DNA of 64,000 bases from Ruminococcus sp. (GTDB lineage Bacteria > Bacillota > Clostridia > Oscillospirales > Ruminococcaceae). The notes beneath the pieces are model-generated. The model worked only from the letters and a program-made list of their open reading frames with translations. It was not told where the DNA came from and made no database searches. Positions 16,021-23,834 of the stretch are shown in pieces (position 1 is the stretch's first letter; each line of letters opens with the position of its first letter). The position numbers and the translations under genes are program-made. Where the stretch lies: NCBI GenBank assembly GCA_017475555.1, contig JAFVFL010000009.1, positions 1 to 64,000 on the forward strand, in the 5' to 3' direction.

Positions 16021-18401
16021 CAGTTCTGACCCTCTTCGTTGTTCCAGTGCCATGTGCCGCCGTCCCAATAGCCGTTCTCACCGGGTCTGTACCATACCCA
16101 GCTTCCGCTGCTCCATGAGCCGTTCACGCCCTCCTGATACCATACATAAGAGCTGCCGTTCCACTCGCCGTTCACGCCGGGATTGTAGTCCATCCATGTG
16201 CCGTTCACGTACTCTCCGTCAACATACTCCTGATGCTGAGGTGCAGGAGCCTCTGTAGGCGGGTCAGTAGGAGCTTCTGTAGGCTCCTCTGTAGGCTCCT
16301 CCGTAGGCGGCTCTGTAACAGGTGTGAAGCCTCCGACTGCCTCGAATGCACCTCTGATATTCTCGCTCAGGGCAGTTATCGTGCCTGTAGCAAAGTTGAA
16401 CTCATACGTGCCGACAACAGAGCGGACGTTCGTGTTCAGATTCGTAAGAGCCGCAGTTACTTCAACGTGCTCGCCTGAGCCCTTGATAGTCTGCGTGATA
16501 GAGCCCATTTCCGGGCAAAGGATAGTTGTTGTGCTGTCAGAGGTCATCTTGCCCTCTTCGTCCTTTATCATGAAGTCGATGATGAATCTGCCGTTTGCAT
16601 CGCCGGGGAGACCGATAGTATAGTCTATCTCACCGTCAGGATTCTGACCGTTGCTGAAATAGAAGGTTATCTCAGTTCCAGCCTCGACCTTTTCGCCCTT
16701 TTCAATGCTCTGCTTTACGACCTTGTTCTCGTCCTCATATGAAGCGACGTCCTCGGTCTTTACCTTGAGTCCTCTGTACTCAGCAAGAGTTACAGCGTCA
16801 TCAACAGGCATACCTACATAATCCTCAACGCTTACCTGACCAGCCTCGATACCCATACTAACATAGAGTATTACCGTCATGCCCTTGTGGACTGTCTCGT
16901 TAGCCTCCGGGTCGGTCTTTATAACGTTTCCCTTGGGCACCTCTGTGCTTGACGAGTTCTTTATCTCACACTCCAGACCTCTCTGGCGGAGCTGATCTCT
17001 TGCTATCTCAGCGTTCATTCCGGCAAGGTCAGGAACTTCAACAGTCTCCATGCCCTTGCTTATCTTTACCTTGAGGACTACGCCCTTTTTGAACTCAGTT
17101 CCGGGGGGGATATCCTGCTCGAAGATAAGTCCGGCATCCAGTGCATTATATTCTGTGCCGTCCTCCTGAAACTGAATATCCTGTCCATACTGGCTGACGG
17201 CATCGTTAAAATCCATGCCAACGAAATCCTTCATGATGTAATCGCTGGTCTGGTTACTCTCCTTCAGAAGACCGCTGAGCAGAGTTGCTATGAATATAAC
17301 TGCAACTATTATTACAACGACCACAACTGCGGTAAGTACCGGCACGACAAGCGACGGACGCTCATCATCGTCCTCGTCCTCGTCGTCATAGTCATCATAG
17401 TCGTCGTTGTTCTGGGTGCTTCTGTACTGCTGCTGCTGATTCTGATACTGCTGAACGCCGTTCGACACACCAGCATAAGCCGGCTGAAGAGCAGGCTCAG
17501 ACTGAGTCTGGAAGAGATGCGTGCTGTCATCAATATCATCAGTCTCCTCCTGATAATAGCCGAAGTGCATTGACGGATCCTTCTTGAATCTGTTAAGATC
17601 GTCTATCATCTCATTTGCGGTCTGGTATCTGTCCTCCGGAGCCTTCTCCATAGCCTTGAGAACGATCTCCTCAAGTCCGTCGGGTATATCAGGATTGACA
17701 GCTCTGGGTCTTTCAGGCATCTCATTAGTGTGCTTGAGTGCGATAGTCACCGGTGTATCCGCATCAAAGGGCTTCTTTCCGGTGAGCATCTCATACATCA
17801 TCACGCCGAGGGAATAGATATCGCTCCTCTCATCGGTAACGCTTGCTCTTGCCTGCTCAGGGCTGATATAGTGGACGCTGCCGATAGCCTGATCGTTGTT
17901 GCCGAGACTGTCGTCACGGGAGAATTTTGCGATACCGAAATCCATGACCTTGACTGTGCCGTCACTGAGCACCATAGTGTTCTGCGGCTTGATATCACGA
18001 TGTACCACGCCCTGCTCATGTGCGTGCTGCAAAGCACGGAGTATCTGCGTAGCGAAGTGTACAGCTGACTTCCAGCTGAGCTTCTTTTCAGAGTTCATAT
18101 ACTCCTTCAGTGTAACGCCGTCGATGTACTCCATGACGATATATCTCATAGAGCCTGAGAAGCTGACGTCGTACATCTTGACGATATTCGGGTGATCGAG
18201 CACGGCTATCGCCTTTGACTCCACGAGGAAACGGCGGAGGAACTCATCGTTCTCCGCATACTCCTTCTTGAGTATCTTTACTGCTACGATCCTGTCCTCA
18301 ACTACGTCCTTGCCCTTGTACACCTCAGCCATGCCGCCGGTACCTATGAGCTCCTGTATCTCATACCTGTCATCGAGCGTTCTGCCAATGATGTTGTCCA
18401 T
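16017..18401 (-). CDS. prkC: PASTA-domain Ser/Thr protein kinase with aromatic-repeat tail
   Basis: PrkC-type kinases sense muropeptides and phosphorylate cell wall, translation and sporulation proteins. Residues 12-272 form the kinase domain (GTGGMAEVYKG, catalytic HRDIKPQN with Asp 136, DFGIAKF, APE-equivalent SPEQA). A glutamine- and Asp-rich juxtamembrane part precedes one membrane helix (about 351-378). Three PASTA domains follow (about 385-450, 452-517, 522-585), then a domain of about 100 residues, a Thr/Pro/Glu linker (694-722) and an unusual tail. In that tail (725-794) a unit of about 16 residues, VNGxWxxGSWVWYxxG, repeats four times. Most PrkC proteins end after PASTA. The neighbours prpC (overlap region of a few bases) and rsgA match Bacillus. 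Confidence 0.95.
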   Translation of the reverse strand: MDNIIGRTLDDRYEIQELIGTGGMAEVYKGKDVVEDRIVAVKILKKEYAENDEFLRRFLVESKAIAVLDHPNIVKMYDVSFSGSMRYIVMEYIDGVTLKEYMNSEKKLSWKSAVHFATQILRALQHAHEQGVVHRDIKPQNTMVLSDGTVKVMDFGIAKFSRDDSLGNNDQAIGSVHYISPEQARASVTDERSDIYSLGVMMYEMLTGKKPFDADTPVTIALKHTNEMPERPRAVNPDIPDGLEEIVLKAMEKAPEDRYQTANEMIDDLNRFKKDPSMHFGYYQEETDDIDDSTHLFQTQSEPALQPAYAGVSNGVQQYQNQQQQYRSTQNNDDYDDYDDEDEDDDERPSLVVPVLTAVVVVVIIVAVIFIATLLSGLLKESNQTSDYIMKDFVGMDFNDAVSQYGQDIQFQEDGTEYNALDAGLIFEQDIPPGTEFKKGVVLKVKISKGMETVEVPDLAGMNAEIARDQLRQRGLECEIKNSSSTEVPKGNVIKTDPEANETVHKGMTVILYVSMGIEAGQVSVEDYVGMPVDDAVTLAEYRGLKVKTEDVASYEDENKVVKQSIEKGEKVEAGTEITFYFSNGQNPDGEIDYTIGLPGDANGRFIIDFMIKDEEGKMTSDSTTTILCPEMGSITQTIKGSGEHVEVTAALTNLNTNVRSVVGTYEFNFATGTITALSENIRGAFEAVGGFTPVTEPPTEEPTEEPTEAPTDPPTEAPAPQHQEYVDGEYVNGTWMDYNPGVNGEWNGSSYVWYQEGVNGSWSSGSWVWYRPGENGYWDGGTWHWNNEEGQNW

Positions 18402-18418
18402 TGTTTTCCTTCCTTTCT

Positions 18419-19162
18419 TTATCCCTCAGACACCAGTGCGACCGTGATATTGTCCCGGCCTCCCTTGTCCAGAGCGAGTTTGATCAGCTCTTTAGCGGCA
18501 TTGTCAATGCCTGACCTGACGATCACATCGTATATCTCATCATCGCTGCAATACCCGCACAAGCCGTCCGAGCACAGCAGCAGACTGATGCTGCCGGTAT
18601 AATCGTCAAATTCATCAAGAATGAACGTATCCACGGAGACCGTTCTCTCCACTCCGACCGCCCTTATCAGCATATGCTTCTGCGGGTGAGTCTTTAGCTC
18701 CTCCGCAGTTATCCTGCCCTGCTCATAGAGCAGATAGGCGACATTGTGGTCATTGGTTATCCGGTGCAGACCGGTATCCGTGATAAGATAAGCTCTGCTG
18801 TCACCGACGTTGGCGATATATGAAGCCTTTTCAGTGACGAAAGCGGCAACGAGGGTAGTACCCATGCTGCTGCTTGCATATTCGAGCCTTGCCTTCGTGA
18901 AAACTACAGTATTAGCGGCTGAAACCGAGGATACGAGCAGCCGCTGTATGCTTTCATCATCGAGCCCGTCGTTATAGCCCTCTGTGAAGCGGTGAAAAAA
19001 CTCCTCTACGGCAAGCTTGCTCGCCTCCCTGCCGTAGTCCTCTCCGCCCATGCCGTCGCACACAGCCGCAAGAACGCTGCCGCTGCCGATATACTCGCAT
19101 TTGACGGAATCCTGATTTTCGTCTCGCCTGAGACCGATATTGGTCTCGCAGTAAAATTTCAA
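18419..19162 (-). CDS. prpC: PP2C-family Ser/Thr protein phosphatase
   Basis: This phosphatase reverses the action of the PrkC kinase encoded immediately downstream. Family motifs with metal-binding acids are visible: GLRRDENQDS, AAVCDGMGGED, YIANVGDSRAYLI and LLLCSDGLCGY, and the protein ends with KGGRDNITVALV. The start was placed at the TTG at 19162 (KFYCETNIGLRRDENQD), six bases after GGAGGT; the frame opens 17 codons earlier, but that extension is unlike the family. A possible extended -10 (TGCTATAAT) lies about 90 bases upstream, so the prpC-prkC part may have its own promoter within the cluster. Confidence 0.93.
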   Translation of the reverse strand: MKFYCETNIGLRRDENQDSVKCEYIGSGSVLAAVCDGMGGEDYGREASKLAVEEFFHRFTEGYNDGLDDESIQRLLVSSVSAANTVVFTKARLEYASSSMGTTLVAAFVTEKASYIANVGDSRAYLITDTGLHRITNDHNVAYLLYEQGRITAEELKTHPQKHMLIRAVGVERTVSVDTFILDEFDDYTGSISLLLCSDGLCGYCSDDEIYDVIVRSGIDNAAKELIKLALDKGGRDNITVALVSEG

Positions 19163-19250
19163 GCCTGCACCTCCTCCAAAAATCTTTGCTGTCTGCCGAT
19201 ACGCACGGAGCAAATTTTAATTTGCATATGTGCGAGGCACACTAAAATAT

Positions 19251-19256
19251 ATTATA
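19251..19256 (-). promoter_or_regulatory. Possible internal promoter before prpC (extended -10)
   Basis: TGCTATAAT on the minus strand lies in the 163-base gap between rlmN and prpC, the widest gap in the cluster. No convincing -35 was found. Confidence 0.4.
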
Positions 19257-19325
19257 GCATGGCATTCTCCGGCGGCAGCTGTGCCGTCCGGGATAACAGC
19301 CTGTTGTCAATATCATCATGCCGCT

Positions 19326-20399
19326 TTATTGCATATCTGCAAGCCCGGCGTCTCTTCTGAGCTGTCCGCAGGCTGCCTCGATATCGCTGCCCAGAGTACG
19401 CCGGACAGTTGCGTTTATCCCCAGCCTGCCGAGCTTCTGTGCAAAGGCTGCCGCACCGCCGCTGCTTGTCCTGTAGCTGCGTTCCTTTACCCGGTTGACC
19501 GGTATCAGATTGACATGGCAGTTCATGCCCCTTAGCAGATCTGCAAGCTTCTTTGCGTCCTCAGCTGACGAGTTCACCCCGTCTATAACAGCGTACTCAA
19601 AGGTTATCCGCCGTCCTGTGACGCTTATATAGTGCCTGCACGCTTCGATAAGCCTCTCAATATTATATGCCCTGTTCACCGGCATTATTTCACTTCTGCG
19701 TACATTATCCGGACTATGGAGCGAAACTGCAAGAGTAAGCTGTAATTTCTCCTGAGCAAGCTCGTATATCCTCGGTACTATGCCGCAGGTGGAGAGCGTT
19801 ACGTGTCTCAGGCTCAGTCCGCTGCCGTCCTTGTCAGACAGCAGCCGCAGGAACTTCATGACATTGCTGTAATTGTCCAGCGGCTCACCGATACCCATGA
19901 GCACTACGCCGGATACCCTGACCCCGGCGTCCCTTTCGGTCTGATAGATCTGCATGAGCAGCTCTGACGGCTCTAAATTCCTGACGAACCCGGCAATTGC
20001 TGAAGCACAGAAGCCGCAGCCCATTTTACACCCGACCTGAGTGGAAATACAGATGCTCCTGCCGAAGCTGTAGTCCATAAGCACAGTCTCGACAAAGTTC
20101 CCGTCAGAGAGCCTATACAGATATTTTACAGTATTATCTATGGAAGATTCAAGCTTTTTCTGCACAAATAGTCCATTTATACAAAAATTTTCTTTCAGTC
20201 GGCAACGTAATTGGACAGATATATCAGTCATTTCGTCAAAGTCAAAGACTCTCCTGACGTGAAGCCACTGAAATATCTGTTTAGCACGGAATTTTTTCTC
20301 TCCCATGCCCTCAAGCAACTCCTGAAGCTCACTCAGACTGAGGCTCAGGATATCCTGCTTTTCCCCGGAATTATTGTCGGAATTATTTATCTTGCTCAC
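19326..20399 (-). CDS. rlmN: 23S rRNA (adenine2503-C2)-methyltransferase, radical SAM
   Basis: RlmN methylates A2503 of 23S rRNA and A37 of some tRNAs. The radical SAM motif is CKMGCGFC; the two additional reactive cysteines expected of RlmN are present in STCGI and near the end in the IEAACGQLRR segment. The amino-terminal helical domain (SLSELQELLEGMGEKKFRAK) is typical. The start is a GTG, and there is no strong ribosome site; it lies ten bases behind rsmB, so coupling is likely. Length 357 is normal. Confidence 0.95.
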   Translation of the reverse strand: MSKINNSDNNSGEKQDILSLSLSELQELLEGMGEKKFRAKQIFQWLHVRRVFDFDEMTDISVQLRCRLKENFCINGLFVQKKLESSIDNTVKYLYRLSDGNFVETVLMDYSFGRSICISTQVGCKMGCGFCASAIAGFVRNLEPSELLMQIYQTERDAGVRVSGVVLMGIGEPLDNYSNVMKFLRLLSDKDGSGLSLRHVTLSTCGIVPRIYELAQEKLQLTLAVSLHSPDNVRRSEIMPVNRAYNIERLIEACRHYISVTGRRITFEYAVIDGVNSSAEDAKKLADLLRGMNCHVNLIPVNRVKERSYRTSSGGAAAFAQKLGRLGINATVRRTLGSDIEAACGQLRRDAGLADMQ

Positions 20400-20408
20400 C
20401 TGCTGTCG

Positions 20409-21716
20409 TTAATATTTTCTGCACAGCTTCGCTATGAAGAAGCCGTCGCCCTGCCAACCGTCCCTGCCGGGAAGAAGCGTGAGCGTTCCGGGAGCTGTAC
20501 CCTCCCTGACCGGCAGCAGCTCAAGCTCCGGGTGATCCTTAAGCAGCCGTTCAATAACGCCGTCATTCTCGTCCCTGAGCACAGTGCAGGTCGAGTAGAC
20601 GAGCACTCCGCCCGGTGCGAGGTACCTCAGAGCGTTTTCGGCTATTTTCAGCTGTATTTCCGGAAGCCGTCCAAGCTCGGAAAGCGGCTTGTACTTTATC
20701 TCCGGCTTGCGTCGTATGACACCGAGCCCGGAGCATGGAGCATCGCACAATATCCTCGTGAACCGGGGCATTTCCGGGTCAAAGACCGAAGCGTCACCGG
20801 CTCTGGCAATGATATTTTCAAGACCGAGCCGCTCTGCACCTGAGCGTATCAGTCCGACACGCTTTTCATGGAGATCAAAGGCACATATCTTCCCCTTTCC
20901 CCCCATAAGCTCCGCCATCGTGAACGTTTTTCCTCCGGGTGCGGCACATATATCGAGCACAGTATCGCCCTCCGCCGGTGCAAGGACTTCACAGCACAGC
21001 TGAGAGGAAATATCCTGAACGTGGAAAAATCCTTTGCTGAATGCCTCAGTAGCCGTAACATCGCCGCCCTCAGCCGCACAGCAGCTGCCGCTCACATGAC
21101 TTAGCCTGATACCCTCCATTGCCGCCGACAGCTCGTCAATGCCGCCGCACCGCAGCGGATTCAGCCTCAGATACGTCACCGGAGGGAGCAGAGAAAGCTC
21201 CAGAAACCGTGCAGTGCCCTCACTTCCGTACTCCCGGCACAGCTCCACCGCAGTCTCCTCCGGCACAGAATATCTCACGGACATAGCCGGTATCTCGCCC
21301 TCCGGCATGGTGATCTGCTTTCCGCTGCGGATAAAGCTCCGCAGCAGGGCATTCACAAATCCGCCGGCACTTTTTTTGCCGAAGCTCCCTGAAAGCCGCA
21401 CACTTTCGCTGACAGCGGCTGAATCGGGTATGCTGTCCATGTAGAGGAGCTGATACAGACCCGACCGCAATATATTTATAATTTCGTCATCGAGCTTCGA
21501 TATCGGACGTGAGGAAAGTCCGCTGATGATGTGGTCAAGAGTGATACATCTCTCTATCACTCCGTAGTACAGTGCCGAGCAGAGCCTCCTGTCCTTTCCG
21601 GCAAGTCCGGAGGAGTCAAGCCCCGCTGACAGCTGCAAATTTGAGTAGCCGCCGCTGCCGAGCGTCCTGCACAGCAGCTTTACGGCTGTATACCGGGGAT
21701 CAGCAGTTCTCCCCAT
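20409..21716 (-). CDS. rsmB: 16S rRNA (cytosine967-C5)-methyltransferase
   Basis: RsmB methylates C967 of 16S rRNA. The first 150 residues are a NusB-like RNA-binding domain (TAVKLLCRTL, CSALYYGVIERCITLDHII). The methyltransferase part carries VLDICAAPGGKTFTMAELM for SAM binding, CDAPCSGLGVIRRKPEIK with the catalytic cysteine, and a second cysteine in VYSTCTVLRDEN. The ATG shares its first base with the stop of the upstream yugP-like gene (TAATG). Length 435 is normal. Confidence 0.95.
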   Translation of the reverse strand: MGRTADPRYTAVKLLCRTLGSGGYSNLQLSAGLDSSGLAGKDRRLCSALYYGVIERCITLDHIISGLSSRPISKLDDEIINILRSGLYQLLYMDSIPDSAAVSESVRLSGSFGKKSAGGFVNALLRSFIRSGKQITMPEGEIPAMSVRYSVPEETAVELCREYGSEGTARFLELSLLPPVTYLRLNPLRCGGIDELSAAMEGIRLSHVSGSCCAAEGGDVTATEAFSKGFFHVQDISSQLCCEVLAPAEGDTVLDICAAPGGKTFTMAELMGGKGKICAFDLHEKRVGLIRSGAERLGLENIIARAGDASVFDPEMPRFTRILCDAPCSGLGVIRRKPEIKYKPLSELGRLPEIQLKIAENALRYLAPGGVLVYSTCTVLRDENDGVIERLLKDHPELELLPVREGTAPGTLTLLPGRDGWQGDGFFIAKLCRKY

Positions 21717-22384
21717 TACCGTCTGTTCACCATTCTGAGCAGCCTGAGAAGCTGGAGTATTGAGGTGACAAGTCCCACGATATAGGTCATTGCCGCCGCT
21801 GTGAGTACCTTTCTTGCGGCAGGGATCTCGCTGCTTTCAAGTATCGAATCGTTCTCAAGCGTTTGCAGTGCCCTGCTGCTTGCATTCAGCTCCGTCGGGA
21901 GAGTAACGAGCTGGAACACGACAACTGCTGCGAACATGATTATCCCGATGTAGACAAGTGCCGGGAATGCCTGGAAAACAAGCACTCCGATGAGGAATAC
22001 GAAGTACCAGAAGCGTGAGCAGATATTGACCGCCGGGACTATCTTGCTGCGGATAACTATCGGGGTGTAGCTCTCAGCGTGCTGGCAGACGTGTCCGCAC
22101 TCATGAGCCGCAACTCCGAGAGCCGCAACAGAGGTCTTGTCGTAAACGGAATCAGACAGCCGCACCACATTTTCGGTCGGGTCGTAGTGATCGGTGAGAT
22201 TGCCGGAAATATGCTCTATCCTTGTCGAATACAAGCCGTTTGCGTCGAGTATCCGCCTTGCGACCTGCTCACCGGTCAGCCCCCTTGAATTGGCTACCTT
22301 GCTGTACTTTTTAAACGTCGCTGTAACATTCAGCTGTGCTAACAGCGGAAGAAGAATTATTATCAGCAGTAAAATAATGTCCAT
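21716..22384 (-). CDS. yugP: YugP-family membrane zinc metallopeptidase
   Basis: The 222-residue protein belongs to the small neutral zinc metallopeptidases related to B. subtilis YugP. It has a hydrophobic amino-terminal helix, the SxxLTGEQVARRILD-like region (NSRGLTGEQVARRIL), the zinc motif AAHECGHVCQH (H-E-x-x-H), and two or three further membrane segments. GGAGG stands six bases before the ATG. Its natural substrate is not known. In Bacillus this gene is not part of the fmt-rsmB cluster, so its position between fmt and rsmB here is a lineage-specific insertion. Confidence 0.88.
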   Translation of the reverse strand: MDIILLLIIILLPLLAQLNVTATFKKYSKVANSRGLTGEQVARRILDANGLYSTRIEHISGNLTDHYDPTENVVRLSDSVYDKTSVAALGVAAHECGHVCQHAESYTPIVIRSKIVPAVNICSRFWYFVFLIGVLVFQAFPALVYIGIIMFAAVVVFQLVTLPTELNASSRALQTLENDSILESSEIPAARKVLTAAAMTYIVGLVTSILQLLRLLRMVNRR

Positions 22385-22413
22385 AGCTTACCTCCATTAT
22401 TAATATGCCCAGT

Positions 22414-23340
22414 TTATCCCAATTTCTCGCCTTTTACAAGCTTTTTTCCCCTTAGGAACGCCGCAGTCTCCATACGCTTTCCGCCCTCCGGCTGCACCTC
22501 AAGGAGCTGTACTCCCCTTCCGTCGCCGCAGCGGACTATGAAGCGGTCAGTGTCGGCAACAGTCCCGCTCTCACCCGGAGCAATATTGTCCGATATCTGT
22601 GAAGCGAATACCTTCAAACGCTTTCCGCCGAGCATGGTGAAGCCCGTCACGCCCCTTATAGTATTGTGTACCTCAGAGGCTGTTTTATTAAAATCGAGCC
22701 GGCTCATTTCCTTTTTTATCATCGGAGCGTAGCTGCTGAGCGAATCGTCCTGCACCACGGGGGAAATAGTGCCGTTTTCTATCGCCGCTATCGTCTCCAT
22801 CAGCACCTCTCCGCCCATGACGGACAGACGGCTGTAAAGCTCCTGATAAGTCTCGTTTTCGCCGATATCCGTCGCTCTTTTTATCAGCATATCGCCGGTG
22901 TCAAGCCCCTCGCTCATCTGCATAGAGGTGACGCCGGTCTGCTTCTCGCCATTGAGCAGCACCCAGTTTATCGGTGCAGCTCCCCGGTACTCCGGAAGAA
23001 GTGATGCGTGGATATTTATGCAGCCATGCTCAGGAAGCTCCAGTATCTCCACCGGAAGAATCTGCCCGTATGCCGTGACGACTATAAGCTCCGGTGCAAG
23101 CTCCCGCAGCACCCTTAGCCCCTCCTCAGCCTCGTCGCCCCGGCGGAGCGATACCGGCTGGAATACCGGGATCCCGTACTCCAACGCCGCAGCCTTCACC
23201 GGAGTCGGTATCAGCTTGTAGCCTCTGCCCTTGGGCTTATCCGGCTGTGTGAATACCCCGGCGATCTCGTGACCGCTCTTCGCAAGCACCCGCAGACATG
23301 GGACGGCGAAATCCGGAGTTCCCATAAAAACTATCCTCAT
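22414..23340 (-). CDS. fmt: Methionyl-tRNA formyltransferase
   Basis: Fmt formylates initiator Met-tRNA with 10-formyl-tetrahydrofolate. Visible features: MRIVFMGTPDFAVPCLR at the start, TQPDKPKGRG, the catalytic region INIHASLLPEYRGAAPINW, and GVTSMQMSEGLDTGDML; a C-terminal tRNA-binding OB domain follows from about residue 205. The start codon overlaps the def stop (ATGA). def and fmt act at opposite ends of the same formyl cycle, so coupling ensures balanced expression. Length 308 is normal. Confidence 0.96.
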   Translation of the reverse strand: MRIVFMGTPDFAVPCLRVLAKSGHEIAGVFTQPDKPKGRGYKLIPTPVKAAALEYGIPVFQPVSLRRGDEAEEGLRVLRELAPELIVVTAYGQILPVEILELPEHGCINIHASLLPEYRGAAPINWVLLNGEKQTGVTSMQMSEGLDTGDMLIKRATDIGENETYQELYSRLSVMGGEVLMETIAAIENGTISPVVQDDSLSSYAPMIKKEMSRLDFNKTASEVHNTIRGVTGFTMLGGKRLKVFASQISDNIAPGESGTVADTDRFIVRCGDGRGVQLLEVQPEGGKRMETAAFLRGKKLVKGEKLG

Positions 23341-23804
23341 CTGCCGCTCTCCTCCGGGATGTAGAATTCCTTGACGATCTCGGTAAATACGTGTCCGTCA
23401 AGGTGATCATTCTCGTGACAGCAGCACTGTGCTCCAAGTCCCTCAAAATCTCTCTCAAACCATTCGCCGTTGCGGTCCTGAGCCCTGAGGCGGCACTTTT
23501 CCGGGCGGTCAACGTAGCCCCAGACATTCGGGCATGAAAGGCAGCCCTCCTGCACATACTGGTTGCCCTCCTTCTGCGTGATCTCAGGGTTTATGCACTC
23601 GAAATCGCCCTCGGCAAGGTGCATTATGAATATCCTTCTGCACACTCCGACCTGCGGTGCGGCAAGTCCCACACCCTCAGCCTTGTTGAGCGTCTCATGC
23701 ATATCATCAAGCAGCACAGCAAGCTTGTTATCAAATTTCTCGACAGGTCTGCAAACTCTGTGCAGAGCCTCGTCCTTGTCCGTCAGTATTCTTCTGAGTG
23801 CCAT
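23337..23804 (-). CDS. def: Peptide deformylase
   Basis: Def removes the formyl group from new polypeptides using Fe or Zn. All three motifs are present: GVGLAAPQVG, EGCLSCPNV (EGCLS with the metal cysteine), and QCCCHENDHLDG (H-E-x-x-H). The family usually reads QHE in the last motif with a hydrophobic residue before; here it is CCHEND, a mild variation. The 155-residue length is typical of type 1 enzymes. It sits between priA and fmt as in Bacillus. Confidence 0.96.
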   Translation of the reverse strand: MALRRILTDKDEALHRVCRPVEKFDNKLAVLLDDMHETLNKAEGVGLAAPQVGVCRRIFIMHLAEGDFECINPEITQKEGNQYVQEGCLSCPNVWGYVDRPEKCRLRAQDRNGEWFERDFEGLGAQCCCHENDHLDGHVFTEIVKEFYIPEESGR

Positions 23805-23834
23805 TGGTATCTATCCTTTCTATCAGCAATTCCG

